DNA of 50,660 bases from Bacillota bacterium (GTDB lineage Bacteria > Bacillota > DTU065), in NCBI GenBank assembly GCA_018435125.1, contig JAHDNZ010000035.1, positions 1-50,660 of the forward strand, written 5' to 3'. Positions 34,664-43,222 of the stretch are shown here, in pieces. Position 1 is the stretch's first letter. Every line of letters begins with the position of its first letter. The position numbers and the translations under genes are program-made. The notes under the pieces were generated by a model. It saw only the letters and a list, made by a program, of their open reading frames with translations, was not told the origin of the DNA and did no database searches.

Positions 34664-35098
34664 ATGACCAAAAAAGTTCCTCTAATCCACTCTACCAGAA
34701 AAGAATTTCTTAGTAGCATCTTAAAAGACGGATTAATAGCCCGTTCAGATTTTGACACCCTTAATCTTAAGATGCGTAAAAATGTTGTTTATTGCTGGCT
34801 GAAAAAAGACGACAATAAAATGTGATCATCTAATCCTAAATACATTGATCTATTGGTATGGGTTGAACCAAGCAGGTGTCTTGTAGCTGACATGGATCTC
34901 ATTGGCCTAGCTTTAATGTATAAACAAGGAAGTTCTAAAACCCTTCAAAACAATGAAGCCACAGAACTTTTAGCTCAAGTCTACCAGATAACTTCCCTTC
35001 CTTTAACTTCATATGATGGAAGATTTTTTACACCGGAGGTACTTGTAAAAGGGAACATTGAACCTTCTCTAATATCAATCTTAAAAGAAAACGCTTAG
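34664..35098 (+). pseudogene. Gene interrupted by an in-frame TGA; possible ADP-ribosyltransferase-fold protein
   Basis: GGGAGGAG precedes ATG 34664. The frame runs 53 codons to TGA at 34823-34825, then continues open in the same frame for 90 codons to TAG at 35096. Both halves look coding: IHSTRKEFLSSILKDGLIA near the start; YIDLLVWVEPSRCLVADMD just after the TGA. The pattern of an early I-H-S-T, a 'K-D-G-L' helix and later 'v-v-W/V-E-P' strands is reminiscent of small ADP-ribosyltransferase folds (DarT/KptA-like), but this is weak. No obvious selenocysteine-insertion hairpin follows the TGA. Readings: nonsense mutation, sequencing error, or recoding. Confidence 0.6.
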
Positions 35099-35387
35099 TC
35101 TTCTCAGCAGTGATCTTATCAACTAAAACCTAAAAAAACTCGCTCTTAAAAAGGGGCTACCTCTACTTTTTTATTAGCGGTAGCTTTAAAAAAGCCTTTA
35201 AGCTTGAACAAGCCATGTTCAGATGTTAAAAAACCGGCAAAAATAAACAAGGTGTTTGAAAGCCTTACCCTTTTCTTTACATAACCCAGCGAGAAAAGTT
35301 TCTTAAGTTAGATCGCATATAATTTCATCCTACATAATAACAGGTGGTTTAGCCTTATTACACTGCGAGTTGAAAGGAGAAGATTCG

Positions 35388-36557
35388 ATGGTAAAAACTG
35401 TAGCTATCTTATTCTTGATTACTCTTTTACCTATTTTCGGAAGGACTGCTCCTCTGAAAGAAGGTACCGCAGTAAGAATTAGCTGGCTTAAAAATATTGT
35501 CGAATTCAGTTCAGATGATATCTTGTATAAACTCGTAGGTGGGGCAGTTTTTGTCTCGAATGCTCCCGAAACAATTAACGAGGAAGGCACTGTTCTTTCC
35601 GACGGAAGTGTCGTAACTTCGCAATATAACAATACTCTTTATAGAGATTATATGGAAGGAACCTTTCGGTTTTGGGCCTCACATTACAACCAGACAAACC
35701 AGCAACTTAAATTTTGGTTTGTGGCCAAAAATGTTACCTCAGAAAAAATCGAGATTTTTCGAACTCTAGCAGCTTATGCACAGGGAGCAATAACTAGTGC
35801 TGCCTCTTTAGCCACAGTAGAGTTTATGCAATCAAGCTGCAAAAATGAGTTTTTAGGTTCTCTTATGCCGGGCGAAACCCTTTATTTTCAGTATTCGGAT
35901 TTAGTTCCCGAAGGCTTAGCCATGGTTTATATCGGAGAGTTTATGGCTAAAAATTTGGCCGGAGAAGATGCAAAAATCGAAGTTTCTAATGTCGTTACCA
36001 CCGATGATATACTAGATCCCACCGAGTTTATAAAAGCTAACCAAATTGCCAGAACCAATGCCACCAAAACCCAGTCCGACGATTATAGAGGTACCTTAAA
36101 ACACTGGGGAAGAGAAGGAATTATCTCGCTTAGGTTGAGCAATTTTTTCACCTCATGGGGAGTCAGTATTGGTGATAGAGGCTATATTGGAGAACAAGAA
36201 AACCTAATTTCCAGATGGAATATATACGGAGAACCAATTGAACCTAGCCAGGTTCGTTTTACCATAGCAACTATCGCTAAAATTAGGCAAGCCTATTGGT
36301 TTATTGACTACGAGATTGATATTACTATTGTTAACAAAAGTAGTTTCGAAGATTTCCAGTGTTTTTATGGAAGTGCGGGCTATAACCCAGGTTTTGTCAA
36401 TTACCAGATTAACTCCAATCCGGTAATAAATAAACATTTTGCGAAAGAAGAAGCTGTTTTAATCAGTTTGGAAAAAAATTTTCGGTTGCGTACTATGGTT
36501 ATGCCCTCAGCTTCCTTACCCTTAGTTTTGTATTTTGTAACCGGGCAAAAGAATTAA
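35388..36557 (+). CDS. Exported protein of unknown function
   Basis: I do not recognise the family. The 389-residue protein starts MVKTVAILFLITLLPIFG, a signal segment, followed by a mature region rich in predicted beta strands and aromatic residues (ISWLKNIVEFSSDD, GTFRFWASHYNQTNQQL, YWFIDYEIDITIV). It has no lipobox cysteine and no cell-wall anchor. The start at 35388 has AAGGAG upstream; an in-frame TTG at 35370 overlaps that site. A TATAAT at 35318-35323 may be its -10. It is followed 38 bp later by the solute-binding-protein gene and may be co-transcribed. Confidence 0.75.
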   Translation: MVKTVAILFLITLLPIFGRTAPLKEGTAVRISWLKNIVEFSSDDILYKLVGGAVFVSNAPETINEEGTVLSDGSVVTSQYNNTLYRDYMEGTFRFWASHYNQTNQQLKFWFVAKNVTSEKIEIFRTLAAYAQGAITSAASLATVEFMQSSCKNEFLGSLMPGETLYFQYSDLVPEGLAMVYIGEFMAKNLAGEDAKIEVSNVVTTDDILDPTEFIKANQIARTNATKTQSDDYRGTLKHWGREGIISLRLSNFFTSWGVSIGDRGYIGEQENLISRWNIYGEPIEPSQVRFTIATIAKIRQAYWFIDYEIDITIVNKSSFEDFQCFYGSAGYNPGFVNYQINSNPVINKHFAKEEAVLISLEKNFRLRTMVMPSASLPLVLYFVTGQKN

Positions 36558-36595
36558 AGCTAAAGGCTAAATCTACTAAAAAGGAGGCCGAAAAA

Positions 36596-37900
36596 ATGAC
36601 AAGAAGTGCTAAAGTCTTATTTTCGATTTGGCTACTCTTTTTACTTTCTGTCACTGTTTTTAGTGCTAAAAAGATTGATGTCTGGCTTGTCCAAAGTAAT
36701 GAAGAGATGAAAATTATAAGAGATTTAACAAGCGATTTCACTAAAAAAACAGGCATTGAAGTCATCTACACCTATGTGAATTCTGCAGATAGTGAGACAG
36801 TTTTTCTAATGGCTGCAGCTAGCAATACCCCTTATGATGTTGGCTCGGTAGGACTTTTATTTGCTCCTGAGCTCGGGCTAAGAGGAGGGGTACGGGATTT
36901 AGGTAGCTTTGCAGATTTTAATAAAGTTGCAGCTAGATTCCACCCCAAATACTTCAATTCTTTACAATACTTAAACTTAACCTTTGGTATACCTTATAGA
37001 AGCTATATCTATTTAGGTTATCAGCGTACAGATATTCTAAATGAAATGGGGATTGATCCTTTAAGAACATGGGAGGAATTAAAAAAGGTACTCCCTCGTC
37101 TACAAGCCAAAAAAAAGAATGCAGCATTGACCTTTGGATTGGGAGAGGCTGTATATGCTGATGTAAATATGTTTATGTGGCAACACGGTGGAGAAGATTA
37201 TAACTCGGATCTCACCCAATCAGGATATGATTCTTTTGAGGCAATTGCAGGTTTTAAAGAGTTTGTGGAGTTATATACAAAACATGGCCTAGCCAAAGAA
37301 GTAGTAGCTTTCCAAGCTTTTTTCCATGGTGATATCCCCATCTTGTTGCAATCAGGTCATTTTTGCTCAACCTTAGAATTGAGTGCCCCTCAGATAGCAG
37401 GACATTGGCAAATGACTCCGGCGCTTGGAACTATGAAAAGCGGGAAATTAAAATTCGACACCTTTATCGGTGGCTTGGCACTAACAATTTCCAAAGATAG
37501 TAAAGACCCCGCCTCGGCATGGGAGTATATTAAATGGATTACCAGCAACCAAACCCAGGCTGAAATTAGTAAGCGTTTTCTAGAGCAAATTAAAGGTACA
37601 GTTTTCATACCTGCCAATTTAGATGCTATTTCTCAAATGTCTCTTAAAGAAGAAAATACTAAAACCTTAAAATTACAAGCTGAAGGCTCCAGATCCTCTA
37701 CCTATGGCCTGGTTGCGCCAAGACTTAGACGAAGATATCTTCAGTTTGCAGCTCAAGAAGCTGTTTTAATGGGCAAAGACCCCGAAGAAGCTATGCGAAA
37801 AGCAGCTTTAGAACACAACGAAGAGATTAATAAAAAAAACAAAGAATACAAGCGGTTTATAGAAAAACTGTTAGCAGAGGCAAAAAAGAAACACAACTAA
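36596..37900 (+). CDS. Extracellular solute-binding protein, family 1 type, without lipobox
   Basis: The 434-residue protein has a signal peptide (VLFSIWLLFLLSVTVFSA) and the two-lobed SBP_bac_1 plan: DVWLVQSNEEM, FTKKTGIEVIYTYVN, then PYDVGSVGLLFAPELG, TWEELKKVLPRL, FWHG-like FMWQHGGED, and SKDSKDPASAWEYIKWITS. This family normally delivers sugars to an ABC importer. Two points are odd. There is no cysteine at the signal cleavage site, so it is not a lipoprotein, unlike most Gram-positive binding proteins. No permease or ATPase gene is near. The last 60 residues are highly charged (KKAALEHNEEINKKNK). GGAGG precedes the ATG. Confidence 0.85.
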   Translation: MTRSAKVLFSIWLLFLLSVTVFSAKKIDVWLVQSNEEMKIIRDLTSDFTKKTGIEVIYTYVNSADSETVFLMAAASNTPYDVGSVGLLFAPELGLRGGVRDLGSFADFNKVAARFHPKYFNSLQYLNLTFGIPYRSYIYLGYQRTDILNEMGIDPLRTWEELKKVLPRLQAKKKNAALTFGLGEAVYADVNMFMWQHGGEDYNSDLTQSGYDSFEAIAGFKEFVELYTKHGLAKEVVAFQAFFHGDIPILLQSGHFCSTLELSAPQIAGHWQMTPALGTMKSGKLKFDTFIGGLALTISKDSKDPASAWEYIKWITSNQTQAEISKRFLEQIKGTVFIPANLDAISQMSLKEENTKTLKLQAEGSRSSTYGLVAPRLRRRYLQFAAQEAVLMGKDPEEAMRKAALEHNEEINKKNKEYKRFIEKLLAEAKKKHN

Positions 37901-38074
37901 TTAACTACTGAGGAATACCTATTTTAACTAACCTCTGTCTTATTACCCTTTGCAATCTTTTTACTCCAACCCCCTTCAGGACTTATTAGAGCCCTCTTAA
38001 TTAAAAAATACCTGCTTAAAAGCAGCCCTTCTAAACAAGAGCTGCTTTCTCTTTTAATATGCTTTGTTTTATTA
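37901..38074. other. Intergenic stretch after the solute-binding-protein gene
   Basis: No gene supported. It contains the shared terminator at 38018-38048. Together with 38159-38447, also gene-free, it surrounds the YjcZ-like micro-ORF. Confidence 0.4.
38018..38048. terminator. Convergent terminator, solute-binding protein / micro-ORF
   Basis: AAAGCAGC (38019-38026) and GCTGCTTT (38041-38048) pair, with further G-U pairing inward. T-rich flanks are present on both strands. It lies between the convergent solute-binding-protein gene and the 27-aa micro-ORF. Confidence 0.72.
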
Positions 38075-38158
38075 TCAATTCATTGTTGCAATTACCAAAA
38101 GAATTAAAATCAAAAACAAGAAGGCGGCACCTTGGCCATCGGAAGCAACATCAGCCAT
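38075..38158 (-). CDS. YjcZ-like membrane micro-protein (27 aa)
   Basis: AAAGGAGG lies 8 nt before ATG 38158. The product starts MADVASDGQGAAFLFLI and continues with ILLVIATMN. It is a short polar, glycine-containing head followed by one hydrophobic helix. This is the plan of the YjcZ/SscA group of small sporulation proteins (a G-rich head plus FALIVVLFILL-type helix). The ideal ribosome binding site, amphipathic design and terminator 27 bp downstream (38018-38048) support a real gene. It is too short for default gene finders. The sporulation role is inferred from the family; no sigma-E/G/K promoter was recognised. Confidence 0.68.
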   Translation of the reverse strand: MADVASDGQGAAFLFLILILLVIATMN

Positions 38159-38447
38159 GAAGTAAGCCTCCTTTCACATAAGAATTACTATATAGATATT
38201 AAAGGTTTATTAGATGGGGCATTCTTTATACCCATTTTTTTGGAAACAGCAAACGATTGTAACAAGTTAAAAACACTAAGTTCATAGTCTTGGTTAGCCT
38301 AAAACAGGAAAGCTGATGTTAGATACCTAATTCCCTGCTGAAATGATCTGCAACCTAAACCTTTATACCCAAAAGAAAAAGTGTTAGAATAGAATCAAGG
38401 TATCCGAGAGTTGTTATTATTTGATTAATGAAGGGGTTGTAGATATC

Positions 38448-39950
38448 ATGCAGAAAGTTAATGTTTTCAAACTAAGGTTTTATTTTATAGCTATGGTGAT
38501 TCTGGTACTGTCTTCTTTTACCTTTGCCGAAAGAATTGGTGTAGCCATTCTATATAACCCCAAAACTGCCGCTTTAATTGGAGAAGATAACTACCAAGCA
38601 ATGATCACCAAAGCAGAAAAGACTTTTGCCGAAAACTATATTACCGCTGTTATAGTAGATACCGACGATGTAGCGGAAAATATTCTAGACTATTTTGAAA
38701 TAGCTGTTTTACTTTCGGATTCAGGATTAACCACCCAAACAGCAGACAAATTAGCTGATTTTGTCCTAAGGGGTGGGAAAATAGCAGCTACATATAATAC
38801 CAATTACCTTGACAATCTGGGAATTATGTCAACTAACAACACCGCTAGCCAATTGACATTAAGACGTGACGATTTAACACTAACTTCAACAAAAGCACTC
38901 CTTGTTAATGGGAAACCCGACTTAGAAATCCTCTATTGGACCAATAGCGATTATGCTGCTACTGTTAAGACAACTAATACTTTTTATTTGGCTGAAGAAC
39001 TCTTTGCTTCAAAAGAGCCAACTGACTGGGAAGCATTTTTCATTGATGAAATCTATTATATGCTGGAAACTCCTTCACTGATGTTTTCTTTATCTCTTCC
39101 TGAAATAAAGGCACTATATAAAACCGTTAATGAACGTTTTCTGACCTGTCAGAAGCTTTTTAAAAAATTAACCAAAGAAAATCTTTCGACTGAAGAGCAA
39201 GCGGCCTTATTTACTGAGGCCACCGAAAACAGAGAGGCCTTAAAATACTTTCTGGCCAAAGAATCTGCCGGGCATGCAACTTACTACCTTAGTAAATTAA
39301 AAAGTAGAACCGATTCTCTTTTCCCTCTTATTCATCCTCTTAAAACACCTGCCGATGAGCTTTTAAAAAGAGGCGAATACTGGTACAAAAAAGTCAATAC
39401 CTTCAGCTTAGAACGGGTACCTGAAAACGCTTTTCTTTTTATAGGCGATTCAATTACTGATGGTTATTATCTACAGGGTTATCTAGCAGGAATTCCGACT
39501 ATAAATCGTGGTATAAGTGCAGATATAGCCAGTGGTGTATATGCCAGACGCATTCTTTTTAACCTAGAGAGTAAACCTAAAGCTGCTTTGTTAATGATTG
39601 GCACTAACAATGTTAATTGTAGTCTTGAACTTGATACTTATTTTGATGATGTACAAAAGATCCTGGAATATTTACAAATCAATGCCCCACAAGCTATGAT
39701 CTATCTGCAGTCGATATTACCTTTGGGAAAGACTTTAGCTGCTGCTCCACAAGTTCGCGTATATAACCAAAGGTTAGAGGCCTTAGCCAAAAGCCTTGGG
39801 GTAGAATATCTTGATATCTATTCACTTTTAGAAGAAGATGATTATTTCCCTGCTTCTCTTTCTGAAGATGGTGTCCATCCTAATGGAAGAGCCTATCAGA
39901 TCTGGTCTGATTTCTTGCTAAAAAGATTTAAAGCTGATGGTTTAATTTAA
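38448..39950 (+). CDS. Secreted SGNH/GDSL hydrolase with N-terminal amidotransferase-like domain
   Basis: The 500-residue product has a signal peptide (FYFIAMVILVLSSFTFA). An alpha/beta region follows (about 30-150: RIGVAILYNPKTAALIG, YFEIAVLLSDSGLTT, LADFVLRGGKIAATYN), resembling class I glutamine-amidotransferase or ThuA-like folds. A helical linker (about 190-310) leads to a C-terminal SGNH hydrolase. The SGNH blocks are FIGDSITDG (nucleophile Ser, about 333), NRGISADIASG, MIGTNNV and EDGVHPNG (catalytic Asp/His). It is probably an esterase acting on acylated polysaccharide outside the cell. The ATG at 38448 is preferred; an in-frame TTG at 38421 would extend the signal with acidic residues. 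Confidence 0.8.
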   Translation: MQKVNVFKLRFYFIAMVILVLSSFTFAERIGVAILYNPKTAALIGEDNYQAMITKAEKTFAENYITAVIVDTDDVAENILDYFEIAVLLSDSGLTTQTADKLADFVLRGGKIAATYNTNYLDNLGIMSTNNTASQLTLRRDDLTLTSTKALLVNGKPDLEILYWTNSDYAATVKTTNTFYLAEELFASKEPTDWEAFFIDEIYYMLETPSLMFSLSLPEIKALYKTVNERFLTCQKLFKKLTKENLSTEEQAALFTEATENREALKYFLAKESAGHATYYLSKLKSRTDSLFPLIHPLKTPADELLKRGEYWYKKVNTFSLERVPENAFLFIGDSITDGYYLQGYLAGIPTINRGISADIASGVYARRILFNLESKPKAALLMIGTNNVNCSLELDTYFDDVQKILEYLQINAPQAMIYLQSILPLGKTLAAAPQVRVYNQRLEALAKSLGVEYLDIYSLLEEDDYFPASLSEDGVHPNGRAYQIWSDFLLKRFKADGLI

Positions 39951-39980
39951 CCGTCTGGCGTGGTAATAAAAAAATCCAAA

Positions 39981-40022
39981 AAAAGCGAGTCTGGCTTGAC
40001 AACTCAAACCAGACTCGCTTTT
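39981..40022. terminator. Convergent terminator, SGNH hydrolase / degV
   Basis: AAAAGCGAGTCTGG (39981-39994) pairs perfectly with CCAGACTCGCTTTT (40009-40022), 14 bp with a 14-nt loop and A/T-rich flanks on both sides. It overlaps the degV stop codon and serves both genes. Confidence 0.88.
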
Positions 40023-40851
40023 AAAATGCTAAAACTATACCACCCTTACCTGCGTAAGTACCAATAGTTCCACTCATAGTTGTTTGGAAAAATTCAGCAT
40101 CCTTCACAACTTGTTGCAGCATTTCTTTTAAGATCAGGGTACCTTTTTCATTAGCCACATGGGCAAGACCTACTAAAGGAACTGCTTTACCCTTTGCTTT
40201 TTCCTCAACTAACTGAACTAAACGTTCATAAGCTTTTTTGGTACCTCTAACCTTTTCAAGAATATTTACTTTGCCTTCATTAACTTCAACAATAACTTTT
40301 AAATTTAATAAATTGGCGATAACGCCTTTAATTGGGCTTAGTCGTCCACCCTTAACTGCGTTTTCTACTGTCTCAAGGAGAGCATACACCGTAAGGTTTT
40401 CAGCGTAATCTTTTATATCAGCAGTTATTTGTTGTAACGATTTTCCAACCTCAGCCCACTTGGCTGAAAGATAAGTTAAAATGCCTATTCCCGCTGAACC
40501 GGATTTAGTATCAATTACCTCTACCTCGGTATCACTCATACTTTTGGCTAGTAAAGCGCTGTTATAAGTTCCACTTAACCCACTCGATAAACAGAGACAA
40601 ATAATTTGGTAGCCTTTTTTACCATATTTTTCGAAAACTTCAAGAAACCTTCCGGGTGCAGGTTGGGCTGTCTTTGGTAATTCTTTTTCTATACTCATCC
40701 GATTGTAGAATTCTTCTGAGCTCATTTCAACGCGATCTAGATAGTGATCATTACCGAAGGTAACTGTTAATGGCACTACTTCAACATCTAATTTTTCTAA
40801 TATTTCTTCCGGTAGATCAACACTACTATCAACTACTACTTTTATAGACAT
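40021..40851 (-). CDS. DegV-family fatty-acid-binding protein
   Basis: Cytoplasmic FakB/DegV-type protein that binds a fatty acid and presents it to FakA kinase for phosphorylation. The protein (about 276 aa) starts MSIKVVVDSSVDLPEEIL. It has PLTVTFGNDHYLDRVE, PKTAQPAPGRFLEVFE (the T-S/T-Q-P fatty-acid carboxylate motif), CLCLSSGLSGTYNSA and ENAVKGGRLSPIKG. The C-terminal half ends GTYAGKGGIVLAF. The start at 40851 has GAGGTGAG upstream; ATG 40869 overlaps it. No fakA is in the window. Confidence 0.92.
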   Translation of the reverse strand: MSIKVVVDSSVDLPEEILEKLDVEVVPLTVTFGNDHYLDRVEMSSEEFYNRMSIEKELPKTAQPAPGRFLEVFEKYGKKGYQIICLCLSSGLSGTYNSALLAKSMSDTEVEVIDTKSGSAGIGILTYLSAKWAEVGKSLQQITADIKDYAENLTVYALLETVENAVKGGRLSPIKGVIANLLNLKVIVEVNEGKVNILEKVRGTKKAYERLVQLVEEKAKGKAVPLVGLAHVANEKGTLILKEMLQQVVKDAEFFQTTMSGTIGTYAGKGGIVLAF

Positions 40852-41003
40852 CATACTCACCTCTATCATCTAAATAAACTAAGCTAAAATGCGAATATTT
40901 TCTTGACTGTTTTTTAGGTTTCTATTTATATAATATCATTAACTTATGTGAACCTAAAGCAAAATAAATATTTAGCCTTCCAGATATCTCTCTAAAATGT
41001 AGT

Positions 41004-41032
41004 TTGACATCTTTTCTCTTAGTTGGTAGAAT
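41004..41032 (+). promoter_or_regulatory. Promoter of the ArsR-type regulator / MFS operon
   Basis: TTGACA (41004-41009), a 17-bp spacer and TAGAAT (41027-41032): close to the sigma-A consensus. The operator-like inverted repeat begins within the -10. Confidence 0.85.
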
Positions 41033-41073
41033 ATCCTTAAACGGAAAAATTATTTTTACCGTTTAAGGATATT
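41030..41073. promoter_or_regulatory. Long inverted repeat, likely operator of the ArsR-type regulator
   Basis: AATATCCTTAAACGG (41030-41044) and CCGTTTAAGGATATT (41059-41073) are perfect 15-bp complements. The spacer is itself nearly self-complementary (AAAAATTATTTTT). It starts at the -10 box and ends two bases before the AGGAGG ribosome binding site, so it could act as a DNA operator, an mRNA hairpin, or both. Confidence 0.8.
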
Positions 41074-41088
41074 AGGAGGAATGAGTTT

Positions 41089-41697
41089 ATGCCAACTGAT
41101 TTCTTTCAAATAAAGGATCCCGAAACAGTTAGAGCCATTGCCGATCCACTGAGGTTAGAAATAATTAATTTAACACAGAAGCAAAAACTATCAGCCCGAC
41201 AACTGGCTAAAGTACTCAATGAGCCTTCTAAAAATCTCTACTATCACTTAAACGAACTTGAAAAGCATGGGATTATTGAAGTTGCTGAAACCAAACAAAA
41301 GGGAAATCTGCTTGAGAAGTATTATCAAGCTAAATATTCCCACCTTACCTTTGCCCCCGAGCTACTGATGTTTAATGACCCCAACAGTCAGTTACTGTTT
41401 AGTACCTTAGCTAGTGGGCTACAACGTACTCTAGTTACTTTTCAGAAGGCAACTGAAAAGCCGGGGTTTTGGCAGAGACATTTTAATAGTTCAATTCTTT
41501 CAGAACAAATGACCGAAGAGCGTTATAACGAATTTTTGACAAAACTAAATGATCTTATTAGTGAGTATTTTAAAGATGAATCCGAAGGTCCGCTAGATGT
41601 AACCCTTTCCTGTCTATGTTTTTCTTCTCCCACACAACTCATCTCAGATGAAGACAAAGATCAGGATGATACCTTAAAACAAGAGGGAAATGATTAA
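41089..41697 (+). CDS. ArsR/HTH-20-type winged-helix repressor
   Basis: The 202-residue protein has an N-terminal winged helix (about 12-75): VRAIADPLRLEIINL, LSARQLAKVLNEPSKNLYYHLNELEKHGI, then the wing. This is the HTH_20 subgroup of ArsR-like regulators. No cysteine-rich metal site of classical ArsR is seen. The C-terminal ~120 residues could bind a ligand. Its stop codon directly abuts the ATG of the MFS transporter (TAA-ATG), so the two are one operon behind a consensus promoter with a 15-bp inverted repeat. This suggests a local drug- or metabolite-responsive exporter switch. Confidence 0.85.
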   Translation: MPTDFFQIKDPETVRAIADPLRLEIINLTQKQKLSARQLAKVLNEPSKNLYYHLNELEKHGIIEVAETKQKGNLLEKYYQAKYSHLTFAPELLMFNDPNSQLLFSTLASGLQRTLVTFQKATEKPGFWQRHFNSSILSEQMTEERYNEFLTKLNDLISEYFKDESEGPLDVTLSCLCFSSPTQLISDEDKDQDDTLKQEGND

Positions 41698-42957
41698 ATG
41701 GCAAAAAAAAGTAATTTAAGCTTATTCGTTTGGGGTAATTTTGTCTCTCTTTTGGGAAGTTCTATGCAACGTACTGCTTTACCACTTTATATTTTAGACC
41801 TTACAGGTAAGGGTAGTATTATGTCTTTACTTACCCTTTCGCATATGGTTCCAATGCTACTTACTACTCCCCTTGCCGGTGTCATAGGTGATCGAGCAAA
41901 CAGGAAACATATCATGGTTAGCATGGATATCATCCGTGGTTTGTTGATCTTGCCACTAGCAATATTAGGCTTACAAAAAAACCTAACCTTATCCTTAATT
42001 TTTCTTCTTATGTCCTTGTGTGCTGTGTTTGATTCCTTATTCTCTGCTGCTACCTCGGCCATGCTACCTGAGCTCGTCACTGAGAATAAATTGCGGCAAG
42101 CCAATTCTTACCATTCGCTATTTACCAGTATGGCTGATTTGCTTGGTCCTGTTTTAGGTGCTCTAAGTTATAGTATCTGGGGTATTGGAGCCATCTTTGT
42201 ATTTAATACTTTGTGTTATCTGATTTCTGGCTTCTTTGAAATTTTTATCAAATACTCACCTCAATCTCAGAGAGAGAAAACCTCTGTAAAAGAATTCCTT
42301 GCAAGTGCTAGAGCTGGTTTAGATTTTATCGTCCAAAACCCACAATTAAAAACATTTGCTAGCTTTTGCCTGCTTCTTAACTTCCTTTTGGCCCCTATTT
42401 TCTCAGTAGTCCTGCCTTTTTCAGCTAAAACTGAGCTACACCTCTCTGCTTTAACCTATGGCCTTATGGGTTCTTGTTTAACGGCAGGTTTTATTGCAGG
42501 GGCTCTAGCCACAGGAACAATACTCGTTAAAAATCCTTCCGGAACATTAATAAAAAGAGGTATCCTGGCTACCTGTACCTTGACTCTTCTTTTTAGTATT
42601 CTTATCTCACCCCCATTGCGTTTACTTTTTGAGCCGGGAAAACATATTGGGACCATTATTCTGCTTGGTTTGCTAACTCTTTTAGGCATAGCTATATCTA
42701 TAACCAATATTCCTATTAGAACAGATATGCAAAAGTTGGCCCCTAATCATATTCGCTCTAGAATTTTTTCCAGTATCGAGCTTTTAACTCAAGTAGCTAT
42801 ACCCTTAAGCATTGCTGGTGGAGGATTGGCTTTGGATTATATACCATCTCACTTAATAAGCGCTTGCTTTGCGAGTTTCCTTTTTATTGCTGGCATTAGC
42901 TTTGTAAAAACAATTGGTACTCAAGGCTTAATTACCCCTTCTAAAAAAGCTACCTGA
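41698..42957 (+). CDS. MFS efflux transporter, MFS_3/enterobactin-exporter type
   Basis: Integral membrane secondary transporter with about 12 hydrophobic segments in 419 residues. It has LFVWGNFVSLLGSSMQ at the start and the MFS loop motif LAGVIGDRANRKHIM between helices 2 and 3. ATSAMLPELVTENKLRQANS and GPVLGALSYSIWG are typical of the EntS/MFS_3 branch, which exports siderophores, macrolides and other drugs. The substrate is not deducible. It is expressed with the adjacent ArsR-type repressor and followed by a strong terminator. Confidence 0.88.
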   Translation: MAKKSNLSLFVWGNFVSLLGSSMQRTALPLYILDLTGKGSIMSLLTLSHMVPMLLTTPLAGVIGDRANRKHIMVSMDIIRGLLILPLAILGLQKNLTLSLIFLLMSLCAVFDSLFSAATSAMLPELVTENKLRQANSYHSLFTSMADLLGPVLGALSYSIWGIGAIFVFNTLCYLISGFFEIFIKYSPQSQREKTSVKEFLASARAGLDFIVQNPQLKTFASFCLLLNFLLAPIFSVVLPFSAKTELHLSALTYGLMGSCLTAGFIAGALATGTILVKNPSGTLIKRGILATCTLTLLFSILISPPLRLLFEPGKHIGTIILLGLLTLLGIAISITNIPIRTDMQKLAPNHIRSRIFSSIELLTQVAIPLSIAGGGLALDYIPSHLISACFASFLFIAGISFVKTIGTQGLITPSKKAT

Positions 42958-43004
42958 GGTTAAAGTCGTGTTTAAATATGCTGACTTACCATATCGTTTT
43001 CAAA

Positions 43005-43041
43005 AAAGATACCCCACAGGCATCAAAAATGGGGTATCTTT
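43005..43041 (+). terminator. Terminator of the ArsR-type/MFS operon
   Basis: AAAGATACCCC (43005-43015) pairs with GGGGTATCTTT (43031-43041), 11 bp perfect, 15-nt loop, T-rich tail. Confidence 0.85.
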
Positions 43042-43179
43042 ATCTTTTGATAGCTAAAACTGCAATAGGCTTTTTAGATATACCTAATGATTTTAGCCTA
43101 ACAAATCCCTTGGTACTTTTATTGATATAAAATTCTATAACTAAACCTAGTACAACTTCTAAATTTGTTTTATCCCTCT

Positions 43180-43195
43180 GGTTAACTCCTTAACC
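43180..43195. promoter_or_regulatory. GGTTAA palindrome upstream of feoA (distal)
   Basis: GGTTAA-CTCC-TTAACC, a perfect 6-bp inverted repeat, 63 bp before the feoA start. It shares its half-site with the proximal palindrome, so it may bind the same regulator. Confidence 0.55.
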
Positions 43196-43222
43196 GTAAA
43201 ATGCATATCTTAAAGAAAGAAT

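Noticed and set aside
34823-34825. TGA as a selenocysteine codon
   Set aside because: No clear hairpin with the expected apical loop follows the TGA and no homologue information is available, so a nonsense mutation is simpler. Kept as a check in the finding.
35145-35196. Hairpin GCTACC ... GGTAGC as a terminator after the TGA-interrupted gene
   Set aside because: Only six base pairs with a long loop and a three-T tail; too weak to call.
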